Assembly (NCBI GenBank): GCA_934463035.1
Contig: CAKSIG010000001.1
Coordinates: 248,001 to 312,000, forward strand
Length of the DNA stretch: 64,000 nt
Source of the DNA: an uncultured Eubacteriales bacterium
GTDB taxonomy: Bacteria; Bacillota; Clostridia; Oscillospirales; Acutalibacteraceae
Direction: 5' to 3'
Below, in pieces: positions 15,701 through 24,132 of this stretch. Numbering within the stretch: position 1 is the stretch's first letter; every line of letters starts with the position of its first letter. Both the position numbers and the translations under genes were made by a program. The notes under the pieces were generated by a model. That model was not told the origin of the DNA. It saw only the letters and a program-made list of their open reading frames with translations, and did no database searches.

Positions 15701-18458
15701 TATTAGCGTCAGAAACGTTCAGGTCGCTGTCAAAATCGCCGCGTTCAAAGGTCATTCTTATATCGTCAAGATACCAAGGATTACCCTTGTTATTCCAGGT
15801 GGAATAGAACTTAAAGCCAATCTTGGCGCCCGCGATATAGGGCATATTAAGCGCTATCGTCTTTTCGGAGGTAAGGTTTTTGACCGAACCCGAAACATTG
15901 GTCTTGCCGAACGTGAGGGACACTTCAAGCCAGCCGTCAAGGTCGGTTTCGTCCGCGCTGCTGAGCCACGAGCCGCCAGCCGATTCGCCGCCTGAGGTCA
16001 TACCGTATCTGAAACGGCTTTTGCCTGCGCCGCCGCCCGAAACGCTCATTGAGTTGAAGTTTTCCTCGTCAACGTATGAATACATAAAATGCGAAAGTGC
16101 GAAGGCGTTTATGCCGCCGTCGAAATACATTTTAAATTTAAGGGTTTTAAGCTGGGCGTTTGTAGGCCAGATTTTATCGTTGATAACATACTCGATATTA
16201 TCGTTCATATCCGCCCAAACGCTGAGAATTTTATTTTTGCCTGTTTCGTCGGTCGGGTCGGTTATAACGCCGCAGAAGCTGTTGGGACTGATACTCGAAT
16301 TTGCGTTTTGAACAAACGGGAAATAGTCATACTCAAAGTCGATATTCTGCGCGCCGTAGTTTGCGCCGACGTCTTCAAGCATATTGCGAAGCGTTGACTT
16401 GAATTTATAAAGCGTATTCCAGCTTACGACAAGTTTTCCTATTTCGGAAAGGTTTTCATAGTCGGCAATCGCGTTATCGACAGCCGTATCGTAAGAATGG
16501 TCAAGCGCGGATATATCGGTGCTTAAAAGCGCGCCGTATTTGTTCATATAATCGTTCACCGACGGGTCGATAACCGCGGCAAGCGAGCGCAGAATGCCGT
16601 TTTCAGCCGAGAGCAGAACCTGAGTTTCATATTCAAGGGTTGAAAACTCCTTTAACGCCTCCAAAAGTTCCGTTTTATCGCTTTCTGTGAGCGTAGACGG
16701 CGTTTTGCTTAAAATACCGCTGTATTTTTCCTTATAAGCCTGCGCCTTATCGTCGTTATTGAGGGCAAAGGTGAAGGACAGATTATCAAAATAGCACACG
16801 CTCTTTTCAAGCGCCGCCGCAAACGCCACCTTAAAGCCGCTCTGCTGATACTTATAGCCGTCCTTACAGGTGAACGAGAAGTCGTAACCCGTGGATTTTT
16901 CGCCCTGTATCAGCTTCATTATCACACGTATCTCGCTTTCATTAGTCAGGACGTATGAAGCGGTGACCTTTATCGGTTTATCACAGCTCCACCCGTCGCT
17001 TTCAGCGAGATAGAGATTGCGCGAGCCCTTTGAAATGCTGAATTTTGAATTCGCCGCAACGCGCGCCATAATTCCGTTTCCGCCATCGCGTTTTTCACGG
17101 TAAATATCAAAGCCTATGCCCGCGTTCGCGTCGGTATCGTAGTAGGTATAAACCAGCTGACTGCCGCTCGAACCCTGCGCCGCCTCGGGAACCAATACGT
17201 CAAAGCTGCTGTATACAAGCGTTCTGTCAAGCCAGAGTGCGTCGTCAACGGCGGTGTAGCCGTTTGCTCCCGCATAGGGCGCAAACCACTTGTTGCCGTC
17301 TATTTCAACTATTTTTGAATCGGAAACCTTTGAAACCAACTTTGAAGACGGTGCGAAAGAATAAACATAGTTAAGCGATTTTTCGGTGTGCGACTCAAAA
17401 TCGTCGAAAACCGAATTTTTAACGTTGTATTTTCCGCCAAGCTCGGTCTTATAAACCGCTTTTTTAAGGTTTATAAGCATTTCGTACTGCTGTACGAGCG
17501 CCGACTTAACGCCGTCGGGAAGCAGGATGTATTCATTAACGGCGGTGTTTATGCTTTCAATATCCGCCGCGGTAACGTTTTCGGCGGTCTTGCTTAAAAC
17601 AGCCGAATATTTACTGCGGAACGCCGCCGCCTGTTCGTCTATCGTCGAACTGAATTTAAATTCCGCGCGGCTTATTTCGGTCTTGGCGGTGGTATTTTCG
17701 TCCGAACCGCCCTTAAAGCCTGCTTTAAAGCCGTTTGCAACAGCCGTTACGGAGTCCGCGTCTATCCCCTGCGTTACAACGTCGTTAGCGCCTGCGGCAC
17801 CCGTGAAAGTGAGGGTGCTTGAAAGAGCGCCGAGCTTATCCGCGTCCGCAAAGGAGTTGTTTTTATAGTAGTAAACAACGACGGTTATCGAATTGAGGAT
17901 ATTGCCGTCCGAATAGCTGTAATTCGCCTCAAAAATCATATTTGTGACTTCTTTAAGGTAAGCCTGACCGCCGTAGAGCATATTGTTGTTCTTTCTGCCC
18001 GAGCCGTTAAGACCGTAGCTTATCTGCCAGCCGTAGTTTGAGTGTTTATAAAGGAGCAGATAAACGTAGTCGCCCGTATTCGGGTTGAAATACAAAACGG
18101 GAGAGGCTATACCTATCTCGCCTGCCTGTTTGGGCGTAACATACGAACGGAAGGATTCAAGCCGTCTGTTTTCGGTGACGGTCATCTTTTCCCAATTCGC
18201 ATTGTTTACGGCGGTTACGGTCTTAGTGCCCGAAGCGGTCTTTAAAAGTCCGTTTTCGGCGGTAACCGAAGATTCCGCCTTGGTGTCAATGTCAACCGCG
18301 GTCCAAACGCTGTTTGTATAGGAAGAACTTGAAAAATCGTCCTTGATAATGCCGGCGTCCTCGGCGTTTACCGTTGTCATTATGCTTGCGGAGGAAAGCA
18401 GTACGGCAACCATAGCCGAAACGCTTATAAATCTTTTAAAACTGTTTCTTAATTTCAT
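12789..18458 (-). CDS. Giant secreted beta-helix protein with C-terminal dockerin (1889 aa)
   Basis: After a signal peptide (about 1-32), the first 900 residues hold three or more beta-sandwich segments resembling concanavalin/LamG modules, separated by helical spacers (EKYSGILSKTPSTLTESDKT type). An Ig/IPT-like region lies near 930-1140. A pectate-lyase-3 right-handed beta-helix runs from about 1143 (FKVEDYGAVGDAETNCTAAV) to 1760. A type I dockerin is at about 1772-1835, with two calcium loops, GDANGDGKISLKD and DVNEDGKINLKD. The tail is a Ser/Thr/Asp-Pro linker. Beta-helix domains of this type act on or bind acidic polysaccharides; the substrate here is unknown. It is the last gene of a six-gene operon that also encodes a cohesin-like protein, the probable docking partner. 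Confidence 0.88.
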   Translation of the reverse strand: MKLRNSFKRFISVSAMVAVLLSSASIMTTVNAEDAGIIKDDFSSSSYTNSVWTAVDIDTKAESSVTAENGLLKTASGTKTVTAVNNANWEKMTVTENRRLESFRSYVTPKQAGEIGIASPVLYFNPNTGDYVYLLLYKHSNYGWQISYGLNGSGRKNNNMLYGGQAYLKEVTNMIFEANYSYSDGNILNSITVVVYYYKNNSFADADKLGALSSTLTFTGAAGANDVVTQGIDADSVTAVANGFKAGFKGGSDENTTAKTEISRAEFKFSSTIDEQAAAFRSKYSAVLSKTAENVTAADIESINTAVNEYILLPDGVKSALVQQYEMLINLKKAVYKTELGGKYNVKNSVFDDFESHTEKSLNYVYSFAPSSKLVSKVSDSKIVEIDGNKWFAPYAGANGYTAVDDALWLDRTLVYSSFDVLVPEAAQGSSGSQLVYTYYDTDANAGIGFDIYREKRDGGNGIMARVAANSKFSISKGSRNLYLAESDGWSCDKPIKVTASYVLTNESEIRVIMKLIQGEKSTGYDFSFTCKDGYKYQQSGFKVAFAAALEKSVCYFDNLSFTFALNNDDKAQAYKEKYSGILSKTPSTLTESDKTELLEALKEFSTLEYETQVLLSAENGILRSLAAVIDPSVNDYMNKYGALLSTDISALDHSYDTAVDNAIADYENLSEIGKLVVSWNTLYKFKSTLRNMLEDVGANYGAQNIDFEYDYFPFVQNANSSISPNSFCGVITDPTDETGKNKILSVWADMNDNIEYVINDKIWPTNAQLKTLKFKMYFDGGINAFALSHFMYSYVDEENFNSMSVSGGGAGKSRFRYGMTSGGESAGGSWLSSADETDLDGWLEVSLTFGKTNVSGSVKNLTSEKTIALNMPYIAGAKIGFKFYSTWNNKGNPWYLDDIRMTFERGDFDSDLNVSDANIYYTGNSFMKEDETLLLTGESLGNIADKLYIYRVNDEQNVNPAYVKAGNFETTQVGKPVVSVGSDYSFDYSRATELNIVQRTKTSIKAVIPEGLSSADGKTGSGVYAVNIVTKSGSSKTLLVNVPLISFVTGDEGGISTVGSELEIVGYNLCPTGNAADVSVIAKNVSNGALTRLNITELKQNDMYYIKTSLGSLTKGTYEVFVHSGYGDNLSWSAPYELVVGDSPRDKWSKRVFKVEDYGAVGDAETNCTAAVINALNDAYKNGGGIVEFGEGVYRVETTLPIPLNTVLKGQGSGYTTILYTAYKWQYGEAEDLLSFIGNFAIEGIHFAATRVNKFVVTNKSNAATDRLAGAAYGSQENDNIYFNDVRFRSLWREGKVTAGGGGYSDTGKYTVAELLGILNDENSSYNTVGSNSTNVRMVDVDVMRDGGQGNFSVSGDYLYVDGYKVNMWNTYHGHNAFVTNLEATGATSVESGHGYFADSYLHSTTTNNRELFTTDGGARATDVKIRFIGDDPELMEYYTGSHTTNAKAFAFVGNTPGDNSWQDLKLLVTAGQGMGQMREITSNTSYTSYEYEFDITTGKIVRNADGTPKRKLYKADINGKMLTDPETGNPIPSTDGTGVGRVVKYYWFTVDTEFAVNPNRNSNCYIINDRDNTILVNNKLEEGNAGAIYGAGVNWVFDNYSFDRCAGPALTNRASIIWYVTFKDFVMTNPQSYVHGEGHGGTSGSYQTGNGAIRIYAQTAPCAFGMVGITVKNCNMGGYRINVSQASISNCLWDLVIEKNSISGAQNAIRGINDGINGCIIRANDFEVKEQMFTSDFLNNALNKVYTYNTQHSPRAIVWLNSDGSAVLLLGDANGDGKISLKDASFVRYYYHGMITATDEQIKRMDVNEDGKINLKDINQIKRYIIDGTPFEKYVEEPDTSSDTSSTAPDPDPKPDPDPKPDPDPDPDPNPSSSETSSDIPYFPGHY

Positions 18459-18474
18459 TTACCGCACCGCCTTT

Positions 18475-20136
18475 CTAATAAGTGTAGCCTTTTTCATCAA
18501 AATATCCGATTATATCGGGTATCGGCATATCCCAATTGCCGCATATCTTATTATCGTAGTCGCCGCCGAGGAGGTCTTCCTCCTTAACAACCTCGATATT
18601 GTCCACCCTGACAGCGGCGTTGTTCGACATAAAGCCTATGTTTCCGAAGCCTTTTACCTCGGTCGTTATATCGGTGTATCTGAGGCACTGAACGCCGTCA
18701 AGATAAACGGTTATAACGTTGTCAAACGCCGTGATTTTAAGGTTATGCGTAACGTTAATATTTTCATCGGCAAGATAGTCGAACTCGTAATCAACAACGT
18801 CGCCCTCGGCAAGGGTGGGATTGTTTGAGGTTACGTCTGTCGGTATCTGCGCGTAGTTGCCGCCCGCGCGGCGCGCTATTGACAAGCAGTTCACGTTTCT
18901 TGTGCCGAGGCGTTTCTTATGGAACGCAACGGCGTAGTTATGAACGCCGTACTGGTCAATATCGGTACTGCGGACATACACGTAAAACTCGTTCTTCATA
19001 TCCTCGGTGTAGTCCTCGGTGAAGGTGAAGTCGAGCGACATAGTATAATCCGCCCAATGCTGATCGCCCGCGAAATAATAGGCGTTCGAGGTTCGCTTAT
19101 CATACAGATAGCGGTTGGTCTTCTGCTCGTTCGTTACGATATTCGGCTTATTTTTCGCGTTATACGTCCAAACGGGGTTGGAAACTATCTGTTTTTTAAC
19201 CAGCTTGCCGTTTTCCTCAACGTTTTTCGTTTCAAAAATGCCGTCGTTTTCCTCGGGAGCTTCAAGCGTGCCGTCAGAAAACGTTTCTCTTAACAGAACG
19301 TTATCGTAAACCTCGGGGTCCTCAACTTCAAGCGGTTCGGGGCCCGAGCTTGACGAAGACGAGCCCGACGACCCCGACGGGTCAACGGGTTTTGCGCCCT
19401 CGGGTACCGCAAGATAGCAGTTAAAGCCCGTGTAATCGGCGGTTGCGTACTCCGATTCGGCTTGTGTGCCTGCGGCAAAGCCCGCATAAACGGTTCCGCT
19501 TATGCTGAACGGAGCGTCGCCGACGCGGATATAATCCGCATCGCCCGACTGCTGATAATAACAGCTCACATATCCCTCGTAAAGTTCCATTTTGAGCTTT
19601 ACGGGGTATCTTATAGTCGTGGTTATCATACGGCTTTTCGCGCTGCCCGAATTATCCGCCGCGCGGTATGTAAACATAATACGCGAGGGACGGCAGTGCA
19701 TCATAACGTTCATAGCGCCGGGGTTTAAACTGCTTCTGAACATTATTCCCGCGCACGCCTCGACCGACGCGGTCGCGTTCCAGCTGTTAAGCTGTGTTTC
19801 GAGGACAAGTCTGCCCTCCTCGCCGTAGACATAGCTCATCTCGGTGTATGCGAACGACACGGAATCCTGCGTAAACCACGGGTTGAACGCGTTAGTTACC
19901 AGCTTGTAGTTTTTCTCGTCAAGATTTTCAGAATAGGAGCAGTTAGGTCCGTTTTCCCAAGCGTTTGCCTTATCCTTATCTATGCCGTGTATCTGCACGC
20001 ATTTAAGCGAGGTATCCTTAACCTGCTGAACTATTTTTTCCTCCGCATTTGCGCCGATGCTCAAAGAAAGGACAACGGCAATGCACAGCAAAAGCGAAGC
20101 GGCTATTAAAATGTAATTTTTCTTAACATTCGGCAT
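18475..20136 (-). CDS. Secreted protein with two concanavalin-like modules (553 aa)
   Basis: Start ATG 20136 is chosen because it follows GGAGGAGGACG and opens a good signal peptide (MPNVKKNYILIAASLLLCIA). An upstream in-frame start would bury the signal. Two beta-rich domains of about 200 residues (40-240 and 285-535) are joined by a Ser-rich linker (PSGSSGSSSSSSGPEP). The second ends with VRVDNIEVVKEED, the usual last strand of LamG/DUF1080-type carbohydrate-binding folds. No catalytic acid pair could be identified. The gene overlaps the upstream cohesin-like gene by 14 nt, so the two are translationally coupled. Likely a glycan-binding accessory protein. Confidence 0.78.
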   Translation of the reverse strand: MPNVKKNYILIAASLLLCIAVVLSLSIGANAEEKIVQQVKDTSLKCVQIHGIDKDKANAWENGPNCSYSENLDEKNYKLVTNAFNPWFTQDSVSFAYTEMSYVYGEEGRLVLETQLNSWNATASVEACAGIMFRSSLNPGAMNVMMHCRPSRIMFTYRAADNSGSAKSRMITTTIRYPVKLKMELYEGYVSCYYQQSGDADYIRVGDAPFSISGTVYAGFAAGTQAESEYATADYTGFNCYLAVPEGAKPVDPSGSSGSSSSSSGPEPLEVEDPEVYDNVLLRETFSDGTLEAPEENDGIFETKNVEENGKLVKKQIVSNPVWTYNAKNKPNIVTNEQKTNRYLYDKRTSNAYYFAGDQHWADYTMSLDFTFTEDYTEDMKNEFYVYVRSTDIDQYGVHNYAVAFHKKRLGTRNVNCLSIARRAGGNYAQIPTDVTSNNPTLAEGDVVDYEFDYLADENINVTHNLKITAFDNVITVYLDGVQCLRYTDITTEVKGFGNIGFMSNNAAVRVDNIEVVKEEDLLGGDYDNKICGNWDMPIPDIIGYFDEKGYTY

Positions 20137-21847
20137 TTTCGTCCTCCTCCCTGTTCTCGCGCGTTTTGGCAACCGTCCACAGATACATAGAAACGATAGC
20201 CGTTACCACAGAGAACAAAAGCATTACCAGAAGTATTACAAACGGGGTGCGCAAACCGCTCTCGGTTGAATATATCTTGTTGAGCAGTTTTGTTACCGTG
20301 TTTGTTTTGGTTTTTGTTACGGTTTCGGTCTTGACGGAGCCGCCCGACGTATTTTCGGTACTGCCGCCGTTTGCGGGCAGTTCGTAGGCGTCGGTATCTT
20401 CTTCAATAGCGTCAAGCAAAGCCTTTATCGCCGCCATTCTTGAAGAAAGGCGTTCCTTTACCTCGGCGTCTTCAAGGCTGTTCCACGCATCAAGCACCAT
20501 ATTTATAGCGCCCCTGTCGCCTGCCGTTACGTTGTTTGAATTAAGCATAAACACATAAAGATAGCGGTTTTGGAACTCGGTGACCTTTTCAAGAATTTGT
20601 TCCTCGTGTTCGGAGTCTGCCGAATAGCTTATATGCAGCTTTAAAAGGTTGTTAAGCTGTTCGCCGTATTCGGTCGTGTTATCTCTTGCCACCTGCGGCA
20701 GCGCGTTATATGCGGCAAGCGCCTCGGAAACATAGATATAATCGGTTGAATGGATATTCTCCCAATTGGCAAGCACGGCGGCGTAATTATCGCCTATATA
20801 TGTGCTGTATCTTGTTTCAAACTTAACGGTTCTTTCAGCCGCCTTGCCGTTGTCCTGCACCCTCTTGACCGATTTTACAACATCGTCTGAAAGAAGTGAT
20901 TTTGCCTTTGCGGAAAGACCGTCATAAGACGATGTAAGCGAGGACACATAGTTTTTAAACTCCTCCTCGGTGCTTTTTCTCGCTATGCCGAGCAGGGTTT
21001 TAAAATCGGTGCTTAAAATAGCCGCGTTCATCTTCAAGAAGTTGTCGGCTTCCTCGCGCGCAAGGGCTTCGGAATCGGTCTGAGCCTTTTTATAATATTC
21101 GTTTTTCGCGTTTGTTAAAAAGTCGTATAAATTGCGGTAGTTGTTATAGAAAGCCGACTGTTCCAACGCGGTAAGCGAAGAAAACTTTTCAAGAGCGGAG
21201 TTTATATCGCTGAGAGAATCCTTCGGCAGGGTCGGGAGATTGTTTGGGTTATAGTTTATACCTGCCGACTTTATACCGCTTACAAGCTCCAAAAAGTCGC
21301 TCGGAACCGTTATGTTTTCAACCGTGACCGAGGCGTTTTCCGCAACGGTCGCCTTTATGTTGCTCTGATTTTTATTGCTTTCAAACATCTCGACGTCGTA
21401 AGCCGAGAAGGTATAGTTTGATTGATCCGCCTTGCTGTCAACCGTGAACGGAAGATAGAAAACGGGACCCGAAAGCGTTGTATTTGAGGACAGCGTATCC
21501 CACGAAAGGGTCACGGCGCCGTCCGCCGCAGTGGCTAAGTATTCCGAGTTGCCGTCGCCCGTGTTGTTGACGACCTTCGCCTTTTCAAAACCGAAAACGG
21601 AACTGTCGTATTTGAGCCTGAGCGAAAATCCGCCCACAGCCGAAACACTTGTCAGCTCAACCGAAACGTAAAGCGTATCACCGCCCTTGACAGAGGACAC
21701 CTTTGTATACGTTTTGTCCTTTTCGGAATATATATAAGGTTTCAGGGTGACAACCGTGCTTTTGCCTGCGGCGCTTGCTGTTAAAAGCGCCGCAGACGCG
21801 GAACACATTATTACAACTGCGAATAAAAAAGCTAAAACCTTTTTCAT
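20123..21847 (-). CDS. Membrane-anchored cohesin-like protein (574 aa)
   Basis: The signal peptide (1-27) is followed by a cohesin-type module at about residues 30-170: GGDTLYVSVELTSVSAVGGF, LRLKYDSSVFGFEKAKVV, and an SWDT/FTVDSKA strand set. This is the classic fold that binds dockerins. Helical segments of FIVAR type follow (180-480), then a Thr/Lys-rich stretch and one transmembrane helix near 535-558 with a charged cytoplasmic tail (KTRENREEDENAEC). This would hold the cohesin on the cell surface. The dockerin-bearing 1889-aa protein is encoded two genes downstream. Cohesin type cannot be decided by eye. Confidence 0.8.
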   Translation of the reverse strand: MKKVLAFLFAVVIMCSASAALLTASAAGKSTVVTLKPYIYSEKDKTYTKVSSVKGGDTLYVSVELTSVSAVGGFSLRLKYDSSVFGFEKAKVVNNTGDGNSEYLATAADGAVTLSWDTLSSNTTLSGPVFYLPFTVDSKADQSNYTFSAYDVEMFESNKNQSNIKATVAENASVTVENITVPSDFLELVSGIKSAGINYNPNNLPTLPKDSLSDINSALEKFSSLTALEQSAFYNNYRNLYDFLTNAKNEYYKKAQTDSEALAREEADNFLKMNAAILSTDFKTLLGIARKSTEEEFKNYVSSLTSSYDGLSAKAKSLLSDDVVKSVKRVQDNGKAAERTVKFETRYSTYIGDNYAAVLANWENIHSTDYIYVSEALAAYNALPQVARDNTTEYGEQLNNLLKLHISYSADSEHEEQILEKVTEFQNRYLYVFMLNSNNVTAGDRGAINMVLDAWNSLEDAEVKERLSSRMAAIKALLDAIEEDTDAYELPANGGSTENTSGGSVKTETVTKTKTNTVTKLLNKIYSTESGLRTPFVILLVMLLFSVVTAIVSMYLWTVAKTRENREEDENAEC

Positions 21848-21861
21848 CGTATCGTTCCTTT

Positions 21862-23427
21862 TTATTTATTAATAAAAGCGTCTATCTGTGACTGATATTC
21901 TGTCTTAACCTTTTCGATACCCGCGGCGCTGAGCTTGCTTATCAGCTTGTCGTATGTTGCCTGATAGCCTGCCGTGCCGTTTGTACCGCCGATAAGTTGA
22001 AGCATAAATTCTTCGTTTGCCGCCGTCATCTGAGCCAGCTCGTTTTCAACGTTCTTGTTGTTTATGCTAAGTCCGTAAACGGGGGTCTTTGTAAAGGTCG
22101 GCAATTCTTCCTCAAAATACTTTCTTGCGGCGTCAACCGTAGCCTTGGTGTACGGATAGCAGGTGTATTCGTTGAACATATTTCCAAGCTCCCAGTTGGG
22201 GATACCGTAAGCAGAGGTCGAAGAACCCTGACCCTCGTAATCAAACGCCTTTATCTCGGTGTCGGAGAGCTTTTCATAGTGTGTGCCCTCAATGCCGTAG
22301 CAAAGGAGGTTGAGTATATCGGCGCCTTCTTCGGTGCGGAGAAGTTCAAGGAGCTTTATTGCCTTTTCGGGGTTCTTTGAGGTTGTGGGGATAGAGCAAT
22401 AGGTTTTAAGCGAGCCTACAACCGAGGTTCCGCTGTACTTCTGGCTTGCAGGGGTCATACATATAGTTAAACTGCTTTTATTAACCGAATTTGCCGCAGT
22501 TGCTTCTTCAACGGTTATGATTCCGTCGTTGTTTGTATCGGGAATACGGAAGTTGGTGATGTTTGACGCAAACAGACTCATTTTACTGCCTACGCCGTCT
22601 TCGCCTGTGAGAATATCCTTTGAAATATATCCCTCGCCGTACCATTTTGCGGCGTATTTAATATATGTTTTATATTCGTCGGTGTCATAGAAGCATACAA
22701 CCTTGCAGGAAGGATCGCTTACCTTATAGCAAAGCAAAGAGTTGTTGCCGCCGATAAATTCATATCCGCGCTTTACCATATTGCGGAAGATATGCTCAAT
22801 TCCGCCGATAAGGGGAGCGGTTGTTGAGGTGTCAACGTTCTTTGAAGCCGCCGCCAAATATTTATCAATTATCTGATAGAATACCTCGGTAGTGGTGGGG
22901 TTCTCGTTTACCGCCTTAACAAACGCGTCAACGTCAAGATACTGCTTTAAATAGTCGGGAACCGAGAAGAAAACAGCGTCGTTAATATGTATCTGAACAT
23001 TCGGTATAGCGTAGAGCTTGCCGTCCATCATACCTGTTTTATAAAGGGTCTCATACTTCGTCATCTCGTCCTTTATAGTCGGAGCGTATTTATCAACAAG
23101 CTCGTCAAGCGCTGTGTATGAGTTTTTGTTTATCTCGGAGGCAAGGTCGGTTGCATATCCCGAAAGGGCTATATCTACCTGAGTTTTGCCTGCCATCCAC
23201 AACGCCCACTTTGACGACATTGAGGGATCAAGTTTAAGGGTGAGCTTTGTGCCCGGGAGCTTTTCTTCGAGCTTTTTGTTAATTTCCTTTAATACCTTTT
23301 CGGTATCCTTTTGCTCGGAAAACGGGATCGCCCAGACAAGCTCCGAGCTTCCGCCGCCCTTTCCGCAGCCCGCAAACACTCCTGCGAGCATTAAAACAGC
23401 TAAAACCAAACATACTATTTTTTTCAT
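21862..23427 (-). CDS. Extracellular solute-binding lipoprotein, family 1-like (orphan)
   Basis: A 521-aa lipoprotein: signal peptide with lipobox ending FAGC (Cys about 21) and a Gly/Ser linker, then a periplasmic-binding-protein fold with ELVWAIPF, KLYAIPNVQIHINDAVFF and NPEKAIKLLELLRTEEGADI, typical of the LipO/DUF3502-type carbohydrate-binding subfamily. Unusually, residues about 297-308 (DTNNDGIITVEE) form a perfect EF-hand-like calcium loop. No permease or ATPase genes are in the operon, so it either uses permeases encoded elsewhere or serves as a surface sugar sensor or binder. It lies 14 nt upstream of the cohesin-like gene. Confidence 0.85.
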   Translation of the reverse strand: MKKIVCLVLAVLMLAGVFAGCGKGGGSSELVWAIPFSEQKDTEKVLKEINKKLEEKLPGTKLTLKLDPSMSSKWALWMAGKTQVDIALSGYATDLASEINKNSYTALDELVDKYAPTIKDEMTKYETLYKTGMMDGKLYAIPNVQIHINDAVFFSVPDYLKQYLDVDAFVKAVNENPTTTEVFYQIIDKYLAAASKNVDTSTTAPLIGGIEHIFRNMVKRGYEFIGGNNSLLCYKVSDPSCKVVCFYDTDEYKTYIKYAAKWYGEGYISKDILTGEDGVGSKMSLFASNITNFRIPDTNNDGIITVEEATAANSVNKSSLTICMTPASQKYSGTSVVGSLKTYCSIPTTSKNPEKAIKLLELLRTEEGADILNLLCYGIEGTHYEKLSDTEIKAFDYEGQGSSTSAYGIPNWELGNMFNEYTCYPYTKATVDAARKYFEEELPTFTKTPVYGLSINNKNVENELAQMTAANEEFMLQLIGGTNGTAGYQATYDKLISKLSAAGIEKVKTEYQSQIDAFINK

Positions 23428-23454
23428 AAGTTTTTCCTCCTAAGTGTGACAGAA

Positions 23455-24132
23455 CTATGACCTTTTTGTGCCGAATATTTTTATCGAGGCAACCACTATC
23501 ATTGCCACGTTAAACAGAATTGTTACCGCCAAGAATACGAGAATTGCAAATTCCCAACCCGTCATACCCATAGTTTTCCAAACGGGTTTTGATTTCTTTT
23601 CGGTTTTTGTTTGTTCGCCGCTCGTATCCTTGCTGTCTTCGACAAGCTCGGGGGCAACCTTTTCTACCGCCTTATCAAGTTTTTTCACAAGAGAGGAATC
23701 AAGTGATTCCAGCGCCTCGTCCGACAGAATTTTATAGTCGTTATAAAGCTCGGTCACCGTTTCCTTATCCTTGTCCTTTACCCTTTTCGGCAGGGCGTCT
23801 ATCCTTGAAGCAACGTCTGCAAGCAGCAGCGGCTCAAATGCGGCGTAGACCTCGTTTATTTTTGCGAGATTGTCAGCGCCGAGCTGAGCCTTGTCGGAGC
23901 GTTCAAGCGCGTCATATTCGCGTTTTACTTTAAGAATAGCGTCCTTATTTTCTATTGTTACGTTTTTCGCAACGGGAAGTTTTGATATTTCATCAAGCAG
24001 AGCGCTCACCGCGGAAGATGTTTCGGCAGACGCCGCTTGTTCGGCGGCTTCGTCCGCAAACACCGTCACGCTTGAAAACACGGTCGTTACCGCCAAAACG
24101 ATAAGCGCAAGTCTTAAAAATATTTTTTTCAT
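23455..24132 (-). CDS. Small membrane-anchored helical surface protein (225 aa)
   Basis: The signal peptide (about 1-27) is followed by about 120 residues of helical, FIVAR-like sequence (VKREYDALERSDKAQLGADN, LYNDYKILSDEALESL). A Lys/Thr-rich spacer and one C-terminal transmembrane helix (about 193-217) follow, ending KIFGTKRS. It starts immediately after the stop codon of the GLUG-like gene (no gap). The helical units resemble those in its operon partners at 12789, 20123 and 9628, which suggests a shared spacer module across the set. Confidence 0.75.
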   Translation of the reverse strand: MKKIFLRLALIVLAVTTVFSSVTVFADEAAEQAASAETSSAVSALLDEISKLPVAKNVTIENKDAILKVKREYDALERSDKAQLGADNLAKINEVYAAFEPLLLADVASRIDALPKRVKDKDKETVTELYNDYKILSDEALESLDSSLVKKLDKAVEKVAPELVEDSKDTSGEQTKTEKKSKPVWKTMGMTGWEFAILVFLAVTILFNVAMIVVASIKIFGTKRS

